Assembly (NCBI GenBank): GCA_027036095.1
Contig: JALVTA010000207.1
Span: 1 to 19,841, forward strand
Length of the DNA: 19,841 nt
Reading direction: 5' to 3'
Source of the DNA: Thiotrichales bacterium
GTDB taxonomy: Bacteria > Pseudomonadota > Gammaproteobacteria > Thiomicrospirales > Thiomicrospiraceae
The notes under the pieces were generated by a model. The model saw nothing but the letters and a program-made list of their open reading frames with translations, searched no databases and was not told the origin of the DNA. Both the position numbers and the translations under genes were made by a program. The stretch's first letter is position 1. Each line of letters begins with the position of its first letter. Positions 1-9,059 of the stretch are shown here, one piece after another.

Positions 1-431
1 ACGGTGACAGCTACGACCGTTATCTGGTGCGCATGGCGGAGATGCGCGAGTCCAACAAGATCATCCGTCAGTGCATCAAGTGGCTGCGGGAGAACCCCGG
101 TCCGGTCATGGCGGAGAATCACAAGGTGACGCCGCCCTCCCGCGAGGAGATGAAGACCAACATGGAGGCGCTCATTCACCACTTCAAGCTGTTCACCGAA
201 GGCTACAGCGTGCCTGAAGGTGAGGCCTATGCGGCGGTGGAGCATCCCAAGGGTGAGTTCGGCATCTATCTGGTCTCCGACGGTGCCAACAAACCCTATC
301 GCCTCAAGATCCGGGCGCCGGGCTTCGCCCATCTGGCCTCGCTTGACGAAATGTGCAAGGGCCACATGATTGCCGATGTGGTCACCATTATCGGAACCCA
401 GGACATCGTATTCGGGGAGATCGACCGATGA
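1..431 (+). CDS. nuoD: NADH-quinone oxidoreductase subunit D, 3' part only (NuoD, 49-kDa homologue)
   Basis: This is the C-terminal 142 residues of NuoD; the 5' part lies upstream of the window and the reading frame is entered at base 3. The first visible residues read GDSYDRYLVRMAEMRESNK, a conserved stretch of the family, and the protein ends in DIVFGEIDR, the usual NuoD terminus. NuoD sits in the connecting arm of complex I and, with NuoB, forms the quinone-binding pocket near cluster N2. The family is about 420 residues long, so roughly one third is present. The stop codon TGA shares ATGA with the nuoE start at 428, which implies translational coupling. Whether nuoC is separate or fused to nuoD, as in E. 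coli, cannot be seen here. Confidence 0.97.
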   Translation, partial: GDSYDRYLVRMAEMRESNKIIRQCIKWLRENPGPVMAENHKVTPPSREEMKTNMEALIHHFKLFTEGYSVPEGEAYAAVEHPKGEFGIYLVSDGANKPYRLKIRAPGFAHLASLDEMCKGHMIADVVTIIGTQDIVFGEIDR

Positions 432-922
432 GCGAGAAGAACTATCAGGTCATCAAGGGCGATGTGAAGGCCCGCATCGATCGGTGGATTTCCCAGTATC
501 CCGCCGACCAGCGCCAGTCCGCCGTGATGCCGGCGCTGCGCATCGTGCAGGAGATCAACGGCGGCTATCTGACCCGCGAACTGATGGATGAGGTGGCCGA
601 CTATCTCGGCATGCCGCCCATGGCCGTCTATGAGGTGGCCACCTTCTATTCCATGTACGAGCACAAGCCGGTCGGCAAACACAAGATCTGCATGTGCACC
701 AATATCTCCTGCATGCTGCGGGATGCCGATGACCTGGTCGAATATCTGAAGGAGAAGCTGGGTGTGGATGTGGGCGAGGTGACGCCCGACGGCCGCTTCT
801 CCATCAAGAAGGTGGAGTGTCTGGGCGCCTGCGGCGAAGCCCCGGTGGCCATGATCGGCAAGGAATACTACGGCAATCTGACCCGCGAGCGGCTGGACGA
901 GCTGCTGGACAGCCTGGAGTAA
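428..922 (+). CDS. nuoE: NADH-quinone oxidoreductase subunit E (NuoE, 24-kDa homologue, 2Fe-2S)
   Basis: A 164-residue thioredoxin-like 2Fe-2S protein of the NADH-oxidising module of complex I. The cluster (N1a) ligands are visible as Cys90-x4-Cys95 (CTNISC) and Cys131-x3-Cys135 (CLGAC). The helical N-terminal half carries the family motif GYL followed by VYEVATFYSMY around residues 46-77. The start at 428 was chosen because it overlaps the nuoD stop as ATGA; a longer in-frame extension upstream would run deep into nuoD. Only three bases separate it from nuoF, its structural partner. The length is normal for the family, and nothing is truncated. Confidence 0.97.
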   Translation: MSEKNYQVIKGDVKARIDRWISQYPADQRQSAVMPALRIVQEINGGYLTRELMDEVADYLGMPPMAVYEVATFYSMYEHKPVGKHKICMCTNISCMLRDADDLVEYLKEKLGVDVGEVTPDGRFSIKKVECLGACGEAPVAMIGKEYYGNLTRERLDELLDSLE

Positions 923-925
923 GTT

Positions 926-2212
926 ATGGCAGAGATTCCGCTGAACGAGTGTTGCTACCGCCTCAACCACCTGGACCGGTCGTGGGACATTGACGTCTAC
1001 ATGGCCAATGGTGGCTATGAGGTGTGGAAGAAGGTGCTGGCCGGCGAGCTGACGCCACAGGAGATCATCGACGAGGTCAAGACCTCCAACATCCGTGGCC
1101 GTGGTGGTGCCGGTTTCCCCACCGGGCTGAAGTGGAGCTTCATGAACCGCCATGCGCCCGGCCCCAAGTACATTCTGTGCAACTCTGACGAAGGTGAGCC
1201 GGGCACTTTCAAGGATCGCGACATCCTGCGTTACAACCCTCACCAGCTGATCGAGGGGATGATGATCGCCGGTTACGTGATCGGCGCCAATACCGGTTAC
1301 AACTACATCCGCGGCGAGTTCTGGGAGCCCTACAAGCGCTTCGACAACGCCGTAAAGCAGGCCTACGAGGCCGGCCTGCTGGGCAAGAACATCCTCGGCT
1401 CCGGCTGGGATTTCGATCTCTATACCCATCTGGGTGCCGGTGCCTATATCTGCGGTGAGGAAACCGCACTGATCGAATCCATCGAGGGCAAGAAGGGACA
1501 GCCGCGTTTCAAACCGCCGTTCCCGGCCAGCTATGGTCTCTACGGGCGTCCGACCACCATCAACAACACTGAGACGCTCGCCTCCATTCCCATGATTCTG
1601 GCCAAGGGGGGCAAGTGGTTCGCCGATTTGGGCGTGCCCGGTGCCGGTGGCACCAAGATCTACGCCGTCTCCGGCCATGTGGAAAAGCCCGGCAACTACG
1701 AAGTGCGCATGGGTACCCCCTTCAAGGATCTGCTGGCGCTGGCCGGCGGTGTGTGGAAGGGGCGCAAGCTCAAGGCGGTGATTCCGGGTGGCTCCTCCAC
1801 GGCGGTGCTGCCGGCCGAAAAGGCGATGGAGATGAACATGGACTATGACTCCATCGCCAAGGCGGGCTCCTTTCTGGGTGCCGGTTCGGTCATCATCATG
1901 GACGAGACCACCGACATGGTGAAGGCGCTGGAGCGACTCACCTGGTTCTACTATGAGGAGTCCTGCGGCCAGTGTACCCCGTGCCGTGAGGGCACAGGCT
2001 GGATGTACCGGATCGTGCACCGCATCCGCACTGGCAAGGGGCGTCCGGAAGACATCGAGATGCTCAAGGATGTGTCCGGCAAGATCATGGGCCGGGTCAT
2101 CTGTGGCCTGGGGGATGCAGCGTCCATTCCGGTGGCCAGCTTCCTCGAGCACTTTGAACACGAATTCCGTCATTACATCGAACACGGTTGCAGCATCTAC
2201 GACCGTGCCTAA
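926..2212 (+). CDS. nuoF: NADH-quinone oxidoreductase subunit F (NuoF, 51-kDa homologue; NADH, FMN and 4Fe-4S)
   Basis: A 428-residue subunit that oxidises NADH, passes electrons to FMN and then to cluster N3. The FMN/NADH-binding motifs are GRGGAGFPTGLKW (residues 58-70), CNSDEGEPGTFKDRD (85-99) and the glycine-rich GAGAYICGEETAL (170-182). The 4Fe-4S ligands are Cys347, Cys350 and Cys353 (SCGQCTPCREG) plus Cys393 (VICGLGDAA). The length matches the family. It begins three bases after the nuoE stop, with GGAG at the end of nuoE serving as ribosome-binding site. A 4Fe-4S N3 in NuoF, a 2Fe-2S N1a in NuoE and the N-terminal clusters of NuoG together form the dehydrogenase tip of the enzyme. Confidence 0.98.
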   Translation: MAEIPLNECCYRLNHLDRSWDIDVYMANGGYEVWKKVLAGELTPQEIIDEVKTSNIRGRGGAGFPTGLKWSFMNRHAPGPKYILCNSDEGEPGTFKDRDILRYNPHQLIEGMMIAGYVIGANTGYNYIRGEFWEPYKRFDNAVKQAYEAGLLGKNILGSGWDFDLYTHLGAGAYICGEETALIESIEGKKGQPRFKPPFPASYGLYGRPTTINNTETLASIPMILAKGGKWFADLGVPGAGGTKIYAVSGHVEKPGNYEVRMGTPFKDLLALAGGVWKGRKLKAVIPGGSSTAVLPAEKAMEMNMDYDSIAKAGSFLGAGSVIIMDETTDMVKALERLTWFYYEESCGQCTPCREGTGWMYRIVHRIRTGKGRPEDIEMLKDVSGKIMGRVICGLGDAASIPVASFLEHFEHEFRHYIEHGCSIYDRA

Positions 2213-2230
2213 GGGGTCAGGGATCCGCTT

Positions 2231-4465
2231 ATGATCAAGATCGAAATCAATGGTCAGGTTGTTGAGGCCCACGAAGGGGACATGCTGATCGACGTGGCGG
2301 ACAGCGCGGATATCCCGATTCCCCGCTTCTGCTACCACAAGAAGCTGTCCATTGCCGCCAACTGCCGCATGTGTCTGGTTGAGGTGGAGGGTGCGCCCAA
2401 GGCAATGCCCGCCTGTGCTACGCCGGTGACCGACGGCATGAAGGTATTCACCCGCTCGCCCAAGGCACGGGCGGCGCAGAAGGCGGTGATGGAGTTTCTG
2501 CTCATCAACCATCCGCTGGACTGTCCCATCTGTGACCAGGGTGGCGAGTGCGAATTGCAGGATGTGGCTTTCGAATACGGTGACGACGTAGGCAAGTATT
2601 CCGAAGCCAAGCGCGTGGTGCCGGATCATGATGTGGGTCCGCTGATCGCCACCGACATGACCCGCTGCATCCACTGTACCCGCTGCGTTCGTTTCGGGCA
2701 GGAGATCTCCGGTCTGATGGAGCTGGGCGCAGTCGGCCGTTCCGAGTGGATGGAGATCACCACCTTCGTGGGCAAATCCATCACGTCAGAGATTTCCGGA
2801 AACATCATTGACCTGTGCCCGGTAGGTGCCCTGACTTCCAAGCCCTTCCGCTACAAGGCGCGGGCCTGGGAGCTGAAGGCTGCACCGGCCATCGCCGCCC
2901 ATGACAGCCTCGGCTCCAACATTGAGGTGCACACCTATCACGGCAAGGTGATGCGTGTGGTGCCGCGGGAGAACGAGGCCATCAATGAAGTCTGGCTCTC
3001 CGACCGTGACCGCTTCGCCTACACCGGCCTCTATGCCGATGACCGTCTGACCGTGCCCATGGTCAAGCGCAATGGCCGCTGGGACGAGGTTGAATGGGAA
3101 GAGGCACTTGAAGCCGTCGCCGAACAGCTGCGCCCGTATCTGGACAGGCCTGAAGAGATTGCGGTGCTGGCCTCGCCCAATGCCACCGTGGAAGAGCTGT
3201 ATCTGCTCAAGAAGCTGACCGATGTACTGGGCATCAGACGTCGGGAATGGCGGTTACGTCAGCAGGATTTCCGCGTGGAAGTGCCGCTGGGGCTCAAGCT
3301 GGGCCTCGACGAGGTGGAGCAACTCAATCATGTGCTGGTCGTGGGCAGCCATCTGCGCCATGAACTGCCGCTGCTCAACCTGCGCGTGCGCAAGGCCCAG
3401 CTGGCGGGCGCCACTGTGCACATGCTCAATCCCATGGATTATGCCAGCACCTTTGATATCGCCGACCGCCTGATCGTCAAGCCGAGTGAAATGGTGCGCC
3501 AGCTGGCGGCCGTAGCCAAGGCGGCAGGCGCAGAACTTCCTACTGGTCTGGCCGATGTCGCGGTCACAGATCAGCATCGTGCCTGGGCCGAGGCGCTGAA
3601 ACAGGACAAGACCGCCATTTTCGTCGGCGGTGTGGCGCGCATGAGTCGCCATTACGCCGAGCTGGCCGCGCTGGCCGCCGTCCTGTGTGAGAAGACGGGC
3701 GCGAGCGTCAACATTCTTCCGCTGGCGGCCAACGAGATGGGGGCGCAGGCGCTGGACTTCGCCGGCGAGAGCCTCAATGACATGCTGGAGAAAGGGGCGA
3801 AAGCCGTCATTACCCTGGGTGTGGAACCTGAATATGACACTCTGTGGGGTGAACGGGCCGTGCAGATGCTGGAGCGGGCAGAGCGGGTGATCAACCTGAC
3901 GCCCTTTGCCAATGCCCGCGCCAGAGCATACAGCGACATTCTGCTGCCGGTTGCAACGGCCTATGAAACCGCCGGCACCCTGGTCAACGCCACCGGCACC
4001 TGGCAGTCCTTCAAGCAGGTGACGGACGCCCCTGGCGATGCCAAGCCTGCGTGGAAGGTGCTGCGCGTACTGGGCAATGTGCTGGATGTGGACGGCTTCG
4101 ACTATGTTCACGCCGATCAGGTGCTTGAGGAGGCGCGCCAGGCAGTGGCTGAGGCGAGTGCCGAGATTGCCATGCCGGATGCCCTTGCGGCAGGCGGCGA
4201 GCTGGAGGTCGTGCCTTCGCTGTCGCTCTACAGCACCGACATGGTGGTGCGCCGCGCCGAGCCTCTGCAGCAGGCGGCCGGTGCGGCCGTGGCCGAGGCG
4301 GTCAGCCGCCTGGAGATGGAATCGCTGACCCTGTGTTGTGAGCAGGCCTGCGTCGAGCTGCCCAACCGTTGTGACGAGGCGGTGGCCGAAGGCGTGGTCT
4401 TCGAGCCGGTTGCCATCGATGAAACCCTGACGGCACCGGCCGCCTGCGCCGAAGTCAAAGCGTAA
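2231..4465 (+). CDS. nuoG: NADH-quinone oxidoreductase subunit G (NuoG, 75-kDa homologue) with an unusual Cys-bearing C-terminus
   Basis: A 744-residue iron-sulfur subunit that wires electrons from NuoF toward NuoI. Ligands in order: 2Fe-2S N1b at Cys34, Cys45, Cys48 and Cys62; His-Cys3 4Fe-4S N5 at His94, Cys98, Cys101 and Cys107; 4Fe-4S N4 at Cys146, Cys149, Cys152 and Cys196 (LCPVGAL). The E. coli-type N7 cysteines expected near residues 220-260 are absent (AAHDSLGSNIEVH lies there), so this is the N7-less form shared with mitochondria. The remainder is a degenerate molybdopterin-oxidoreductase-like domain without cofactor. The tail after the VRRAEPLQQ motif (about residue 673 onward) contains Cys702, 703, 707, 714 and 739, which I do not know as a family feature. 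The gene starts 18 bases after nuoF. Confidence 0.96.
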   Translation: MIKIEINGQVVEAHEGDMLIDVADSADIPIPRFCYHKKLSIAANCRMCLVEVEGAPKAMPACATPVTDGMKVFTRSPKARAAQKAVMEFLLINHPLDCPICDQGGECELQDVAFEYGDDVGKYSEAKRVVPDHDVGPLIATDMTRCIHCTRCVRFGQEISGLMELGAVGRSEWMEITTFVGKSITSEISGNIIDLCPVGALTSKPFRYKARAWELKAAPAIAAHDSLGSNIEVHTYHGKVMRVVPRENEAINEVWLSDRDRFAYTGLYADDRLTVPMVKRNGRWDEVEWEEALEAVAEQLRPYLDRPEEIAVLASPNATVEELYLLKKLTDVLGIRRREWRLRQQDFRVEVPLGLKLGLDEVEQLNHVLVVGSHLRHELPLLNLRVRKAQLAGATVHMLNPMDYASTFDIADRLIVKPSEMVRQLAAVAKAAGAELPTGLADVAVTDQHRAWAEALKQDKTAIFVGGVARMSRHYAELAALAAVLCEKTGASVNILPLAANEMGAQALDFAGESLNDMLEKGAKAVITLGVEPEYDTLWGERAVQMLERAERVINLTPFANARARAYSDILLPVATAYETAGTLVNATGTWQSFKQVTDAPGDAKPAWKVLRVLGNVLDVDGFDYVHADQVLEEARQAVAEASAEIAMPDALAAGGELEVVPSLSLYSTDMVVRRAEPLQQAAGAAVAEAVSRLEMESLTLCCEQACVELPNRCDEAVAEGVVFEPVAIDETLTAPAACAEVKA

Positions 4466-4483
4466 CGAAGCGGGAGCGGATTT

Positions 4484-5545
4484 ATGTTCACTACACTGCA
4501 ACAGTGGCTGTCCGGATGGATGTGGGACTGGCTGGCCGTGCTGATCACACTGCTGATCCAGGCGGTGGTGGTCATCCTGCCCATCATGATCGCCGTGGCC
4601 TACCTCACCTATGCCGAACGCAAGGTGATCGCCTACATGCAGGTGCGCATGGGGCCGAACCGCGTTGGTCCCTATGGTCTGCTGCAGCCTATTGCCGATG
4701 CGGTCAAGTTGATGTTCAAGGAGGTGGTGCTGCCCAGCCAGTCCAACGTCTATCTGTTCCTGATCGCACCGATTCTAGCCATTGCGCCGGCCATTGCCGT
4801 GTGGGCGGTGGTGCCTTTCGCGCCGGGCTGGGTGGTGACCGACATTGATGCCGGCGTGCTGTATGTGCTGGCTGTCGCCTCGATCACCGTCTATGGCGTG
4901 GTGGTTTCCGGCTGGGCCTCCAACTCCAAGTATGCCTTTCTCGGCGGCCTGCGCTCCTCGGCGCAGAAGATTTCCTATGAAATTGCCATGGGTTTTGCGC
5001 TGGTCACGGTGCTGATGGTTGCGGACACCATGAATCTGACCAAGATCGTCGAAGGTCAGCAGGGCGGCATCTGGCACTGGTACCTGATTCCGCTGCTGCC
5101 CATGTTCGTGGTCTATTTCATCTCCGGGGTGGCCGAGACCAACCGGGCGCCTTTTGACATCGCCGAAGGTGAATCCGAAATCGTGGCCGGCTTCCATGTG
5201 GAATACTCAGGCATGGCGTTTGCAGTCTTTTTCCTGGCCGAATACGCCATGATGATCCTGATCTCCTACATGACGTCCATCATGTTCCTGGGCGGCTGGC
5301 TGTCTCCGTTCGAAGGCATTCCGCTGCTGGAGACGCTGTTTGCCTGGGTGCCGCCGTTCTTCTGGCTGGCGGCAAAGGTGGCGTTTCTGCTGTTCGTCTT
5401 CCTGTGGTTCCGCGCCACCTTCCCGCGCTATCGCTATGACCAGCTGATGCGGCTGGGATGGAAGGTGTTCATTCCGCTGACCATCGTCTGGGTCTTTGTG
5501 GTGATGCTGATGCATTACTTCAAAGTGGGCCCGTGGTTCAACTGA
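4484..5545 (+). CDS. nuoH: NADH-quinone oxidoreductase subunit H (NuoH, ND1 homologue)
   Basis: A 353-residue integral membrane subunit at the junction of the two arms, lining the quinone access channel. It shows the family signatures YAERKVIAYMQVRMGPNRVGP (residues 43-63, written here as the conserved ERK plus RMGPNRVGP) and NRAPFDIAEGESE (from Asn220), the latter rich in the conserved acidic residues of the E-channel. About eight hydrophobic segments alternate with short loops. The start ATG is preceded by GGGAGCGG at a suitable distance and lies 18 bases after the nuoG stop. The length is slightly above E. coli NuoH (325 residues). No defects are seen. Confidence 0.97.
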   Translation: MFTTLQQWLSGWMWDWLAVLITLLIQAVVVILPIMIAVAYLTYAERKVIAYMQVRMGPNRVGPYGLLQPIADAVKLMFKEVVLPSQSNVYLFLIAPILAIAPAIAVWAVVPFAPGWVVTDIDAGVLYVLAVASITVYGVVVSGWASNSKYAFLGGLRSSAQKISYEIAMGFALVTVLMVADTMNLTKIVEGQQGGIWHWYLIPLLPMFVVYFISGVAETNRAPFDIAEGESEIVAGFHVEYSGMAFAVFFLAEYAMMILISYMTSIMFLGGWLSPFEGIPLLETLFAWVPPFFWLAAKVAFLLFVFLWFRATFPRYRYDQLMRLGWKVFIPLTIVWVFVVMLMHYFKVGPWFN

Positions 5546-5552
5546 GGACAGC

Positions 5553-6047
5553 ATGATGACCGATAACATTCGCCACTGGATCAAGACCTTCGGCCTGATC
5601 GAACTGTTCAAGGGACTGGCGGTCACCGGAAAGTACCTGTTCAAGCCGAAGATCACCGTGCGCTACCCGGAGGAGAAGACGCCCATCTCTCCCCGGTTCC
5701 GCGGCCATCACGCCCTGCGCCGCTATGAGAACGGCGAGGAACGCTGCATCGCCTGCAAACTGTGCGAGGCGGTGTGTCCGGCCAATGCCATCACCATCGA
5801 GTCGGAGGAGCGTGAGGACGGCACGCGCCGCACCACGCGCTATGACATTGACATGTTCAAGTGCATCTACTGCGGCTTCTGCGAGGAGGCGTGCCCGGTG
5901 GATGCCATCGTGGAAACCCGCGTGTTCGAATATGTCTTCTGGGAGCGGGGCGAGAACATCATGACCAAGGAAAAGTTGCTGGCTTTCGGCGACAAACATG
6001 AACAGATGATCGCGGCGGACAAGGCTGCGGACGCCAAATATCGCTGA
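5553..6047 (+). CDS. nuoI: NADH-quinone oxidoreductase subunit I (NuoI, 23-kDa/TYKY homologue, two 4Fe-4S)
   Basis: A 164-residue ferredoxin-like protein of the connecting arm carrying clusters N6a and N6b, which pass electrons to N2 in NuoB. The two motifs are Cys65-x2-Cys68-x2-Cys71-x3-Cys75 followed by Pro, and Cys104-x2-Cys107-x2-Cys110-x3-Cys114 followed by Pro. The last Cys of each motif serves the opposite cluster, as in bacterial ferredoxins. The N-terminal amphipathic stretch (residues 8-30) fits membrane-surface attachment. Two tandem ATG codons (5553 and 5556) could start it; the first is used here. It lies seven bases after nuoH. Confidence 0.97.
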   Translation: MMTDNIRHWIKTFGLIELFKGLAVTGKYLFKPKITVRYPEEKTPISPRFRGHHALRRYENGEERCIACKLCEAVCPANAITIESEEREDGTRRTTRYDIDMFKCIYCGFCEEACPVDAIVETRVFEYVFWERGENIMTKEKLLAFGDKHEQMIAADKAADAKYR

Positions 6048-6059
6048 GGGACGGTCGAG

Positions 6060-6707
6060 ATGAGTTTTGAACAGCTGGTCTTCTATGCCTTTGCCGCCAT
6101 CGCCGCCTTTGCCGGTTTGATGGTGATTACCGTGCGCAACCCGGTCAAGGCTGCCCTGTGGCTGGTGCTTGCCTTTGTCAGTACCGCGGCGGTCTGGATT
6201 CTCGCCGAAGCCGAGTTCCTCGGCCTGGTGCTGATTCTGGTCTACGTGGGCGCCGTGCTGGTACTGTTCCTGTTCGTGGTGATGATGCTGGACATCAACC
6301 TGGCCGAGATGAAGGAGGGCTTCACCCGCTACCTGCCCATCGGGGTGCTGGTGTCGCTGGTGGTGTTCGGCCTGATCTACATGGTCGTGGGGCCGGAACA
6401 CTTCGGGCTGGAGCAGTTCAAGCCGACCGAGCATGGTCCGGATTACAGCAACACCAAGGAGATCGCCGTGCCGCTCTACACGCAGCACGCCTATGCCTTC
6501 GTGCTGGCGGCGGTGCTGCTGCTGGTAGGCATCGTGGCGGCCATCGCCCTGACATTGCGTCGCCGTCCGCCTTCCGAAGCGCTTTATCAGGATATTGATG
6601 CCCAGGTGCGCGTACGCGCCGAGGACCGTCTGACCATGGTGAAGATACCGGCGGAAGTTGAGCCGGACCTGCCCGAGAACAAGGAAGAAGAGGAGGGCGC
6701 CAAATGA
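6060..6707 (+). CDS. nuoJ: NADH-quinone oxidoreductase subunit J (NuoJ, ND6 homologue)
   Basis: A 215-residue membrane subunit of the complex I proton-pumping arm. Five hydrophobic helices are visible. The third, around residues 55-80 (FLGLVLILVYVGAVLVLFLFVVMML), contains the conserved YVGA pi-bulge segment typical of ND6/NuoJ, involved in coupling. The C-terminus is an acidic tail (about residues 185-215, ending in NKEEEEGAK) and is somewhat longer than the E. coli protein (184 residues). Its stop overlaps the nuoK start as ATGA at 6704-6707, suggesting translational coupling of two subunits that pack together in the membrane. Confidence 0.96.
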   Translation: MSFEQLVFYAFAAIAAFAGLMVITVRNPVKAALWLVLAFVSTAAVWILAEAEFLGLVLILVYVGAVLVLFLFVVMMLDINLAEMKEGFTRYLPIGVLVSLVVFGLIYMVVGPEHFGLEQFKPTEHGPDYSNTKEIAVPLYTQHAYAFVLAAVLLLVGIVAAIALTLRRRPPSEALYQDIDAQVRVRAEDRLTMVKIPAEVEPDLPENKEEEEGAK

Positions 6708-7009
6708 TTGCTCTGTCCGACTATCTGGTGTTCGGCGCCGTGCTGTTCATGATCAGCATGGCCGGCATCTTCCTCAACCGCAAGAACCTGGTGCTGATCC
6801 TCATGTGCGTGGAGCTGCTGCTGCTGGCCGTCAATACCAATCTGGTGGCCTTCAGTCACTACCTCAACGACGTGCAGGGGCAGATCTTCGTGTTCTTCAT
6901 CCTGACCGTGGCGGCCGCCGAAGCGGCCATCGGTCTGGCGATTCTGGTGCTGGTGTTCCGTCACCGCCGGCAGATCAACGTGGACGATCTGGACGAGCTG
7001 AAGGGGTAA
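6704..7009 (+). CDS. nuoK: NADH-quinone oxidoreductase subunit K (NuoK, ND4L homologue)
   Basis: A 101-residue, three-helix subunit of the membrane arm. The two membrane glutamates required for proton translocation in E. coli NuoK (Glu36 and Glu72) correspond to Glu37 in MCVELLLLAVN and Glu73 in VAAAEAAIGLA. The invariant NTNLVAFS motif (residues 44-51) is present. Length and topology are normal. The start overlaps the nuoJ stop, and nuoL follows seven bases downstream. Confidence 0.97.
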   Translation: MIALSDYLVFGAVLFMISMAGIFLNRKNLVLILMCVELLLLAVNTNLVAFSHYLNDVQGQIFVFFILTVAAAEAAIGLAILVLVFRHRRQINVDDLDELKG

Positions 7010-7016
7010 TTGATCC

Positions 7017-9002
7017 ATGAGCACACTGCATACGGTTCTGACCATCATCCTGATCGCACCGCTGATCGGCTCGATCATCGCCGGTCTGTTCGGTCGCCAG
7101 ATCGGCCGCACGGGCGCACACAGCGTCACCATCGCCGGCGTGGCCATCTCCACCGTGCTGTCTGCATGGGTGTTCTGGCTGTTCATCATTCAGGGGCATG
7201 AGCCCTATAACGCGCCGCTCTATACCTGGATGGTGAGTGACGGCATCAAGTTTCAGGTGGGCTATCTGGTGGACAGCCTGTCGGCCACCATGATGCTGGT
7301 GGTGACCTTCGTCTCCCTGATGGTGCACATCTACACCATCGGCTACATGGATCATGATGCCGACTATCCCCATGACAATCCCTATTACCAGCGCTTTTTC
7401 AGCTACATCTCGCTGTTTACCTTCTCCATGCTGGCGCTGGTGCTGGCCAACAACTTCATGCAGCTGTTCTTCGGCTGGGAGGCCGTGGGCTTGGTTTCCT
7501 ACCTGCTGATCGGTTTCTACATGAAGCGGGAGTCCGCTATTCAGGCCAACCTCAAGGCCTTTCTGGTCAACCGGGTGGGCGATTTCGGCTTCGTGCTGGG
7601 CATTGCCGTGATCGTGCTCTATTTCGGCACGGTGGACTATGCCGAGTTTTTCGCAGGACTTGAACAGCACAGGAACGACACCATCGATTTCGGCTGGGGA
7701 CCGGTCTCCATGATCACCGCCGCGACACTGCTGCTGTTCGTGGGTGCCATGGGCAAATCCGCCCAGATGCCGCTGCATGTGTGGCTGCCGGAGTCCATGG
7801 AGGGTCCGACACCCATCTCTGCGCTGATCCACGCGGCAACCATGGTGACCGCCGGCATCTTCATGGTGGCGCGCTTTTCGCCTGCCTATGAGCTGTCCGA
7901 AGTGGCTCTGAGCGTGGTGCTGCTGGTCGGTGCCATCACCGCCTTCATGATGGGGCTGCTGGGTCTGGTGCAGAACGACATCAAGCGCGTGGTGGCCTAT
8001 TCCACCCTGTCACAGCTGGGCTACATGACCGCTGCGCTGGGTGTCTCCGCCTACGCGGCCGGCATGTTCCATGTCATTACCCACGCCTTCTTTAAGGCGC
8101 TGCTGTTCCTGGCGGCCGGTTCGGTGATCATTGCCATGCACCACGATCAGGACATCCGCAACATGGGTGGTCTGAAGAAGTACATGCCCATTACCTACTG
8201 GACCATGCTCATCGGTGCGTTGGCGCTGATCGGCTTCCCTGGTTTCTCCGGCTTCTTCTCCAAGGATTCCATCATCATGGCCACGGCTGAATCCGAGCAG
8301 TTCGGCGCAGGCTTTGCCCATCTGCTGCTGGTGGCCGGTGTCTTCGTGACTGCGCTCTATACCTTCCGCATGTTCTTCATCGTCTTCCACGGGCCGGAAA
8401 GCGAATACGTGCGCACTCACGAGATTCACGAGTCACCCAAGGTGGTCACCATTCCGCTGATTCTGCTATCCATTCCTGCGGTGCTGGTGGGCTGGCCGCT
8501 GATCGAGGGCGTGCTCTCCGGCAACTACTTCGCCGACAGCATCCGGGTGCTGCCTGAACATGACGTGCTGCGCGAAATCTACGAGCATGACTACCATGGT
8601 GCCTTCAACATGGTGCTGCATGGCCTGATGTCCGTACCCGTGTGGCTTTCCTTTGCCGGTGTGGCCACGGCCTGGTTCCTGTATCTGAAGCGACCGGATC
8701 TGCCGGCGAAGATCCAGCAGGCGTGCATGCCGTGCTATCGCGTGCTGGTTGCCGGCTATGGTTTCGATCGCTTCAACGAGATTGTCTTCGTCAATGGCAG
8801 CCGCCGTCTCGGAGAGTTCTTCTGGAAGGTAATCGACCAGACCTTCATCGATGGCTGGCTGGTCAACGGCAGTGCCAACATGGTGGCGACCGCCGCGCGC
8901 AACTGGCGCCAGATGCAGACCGGCTATCTGTACCACTATGCCTTTGCCATGATTTTCGGTCTGCTGATCCTGCTGTTGTGGGCGGTGTGGGCAATCAAGT
9001 GA
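7017..9002 (+). CDS. nuoL: NADH-quinone oxidoreductase subunit L (NuoL, ND5 homologue, antiporter-like)
   Basis: A 661-residue distal antiporter-like subunit of the membrane arm. Key features are Glu155 in FFGWEAVGLVSYLLIGF (TM5 glutamate), Lys247 in MGKSAQMPLHVWLPESMEG (TM7 lysine), and the following PTPISALIHAATMV segment. After the 14-helix core comes a hydrophilic stretch (about residues 490-590) and then the region expected to form the long lateral helix and final transmembrane segment, ending in LLLWAVWAIK. The length is close to the family norm of 600-680 residues. It is separated from nuoM by 57 bases, the largest gap inside this operon. Confidence 0.97.
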   Translation: MSTLHTVLTIILIAPLIGSIIAGLFGRQIGRTGAHSVTIAGVAISTVLSAWVFWLFIIQGHEPYNAPLYTWMVSDGIKFQVGYLVDSLSATMMLVVTFVSLMVHIYTIGYMDHDADYPHDNPYYQRFFSYISLFTFSMLALVLANNFMQLFFGWEAVGLVSYLLIGFYMKRESAIQANLKAFLVNRVGDFGFVLGIAVIVLYFGTVDYAEFFAGLEQHRNDTIDFGWGPVSMITAATLLLFVGAMGKSAQMPLHVWLPESMEGPTPISALIHAATMVTAGIFMVARFSPAYELSEVALSVVLLVGAITAFMMGLLGLVQNDIKRVVAYSTLSQLGYMTAALGVSAYAAGMFHVITHAFFKALLFLAAGSVIIAMHHDQDIRNMGGLKKYMPITYWTMLIGALALIGFPGFSGFFSKDSIIMATAESEQFGAGFAHLLLVAGVFVTALYTFRMFFIVFHGPESEYVRTHEIHESPKVVTIPLILLSIPAVLVGWPLIEGVLSGNYFADSIRVLPEHDVLREIYEHDYHGAFNMVLHGLMSVPVWLSFAGVATAWFLYLKRPDLPAKIQQACMPCYRVLVAGYGFDRFNEIVFVNGSRRLGEFFWKVIDQTFIDGWLVNGSANMVATAARNWRQMQTGYLYHYAFAMIFGLLILLLWAVWAIK

Positions 9003-9059
9003 CGGACTGGATGACAAGAACGAGCACACTCAACGGAATCTGAAAAGGAACATCACATT

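Noticed and set aside
296..2674. A 792-codon open frame on the minus strand opposite nuoE-nuoG
   Set aside because: It is a shadow of GC-rich coding DNA: the + strand frames are certain nuo genes with all cluster ligands, and the minus product is rich in His, Gly, Asp and Leu with no recognisable domain.
9003..9059. A small gene or regulatory element in the 57-base nuoL-nuoM gap
   Set aside because: No open frame with a ribosome-binding site, hairpin or promoter was seen apart from the AAAAGGA site serving nuoM.
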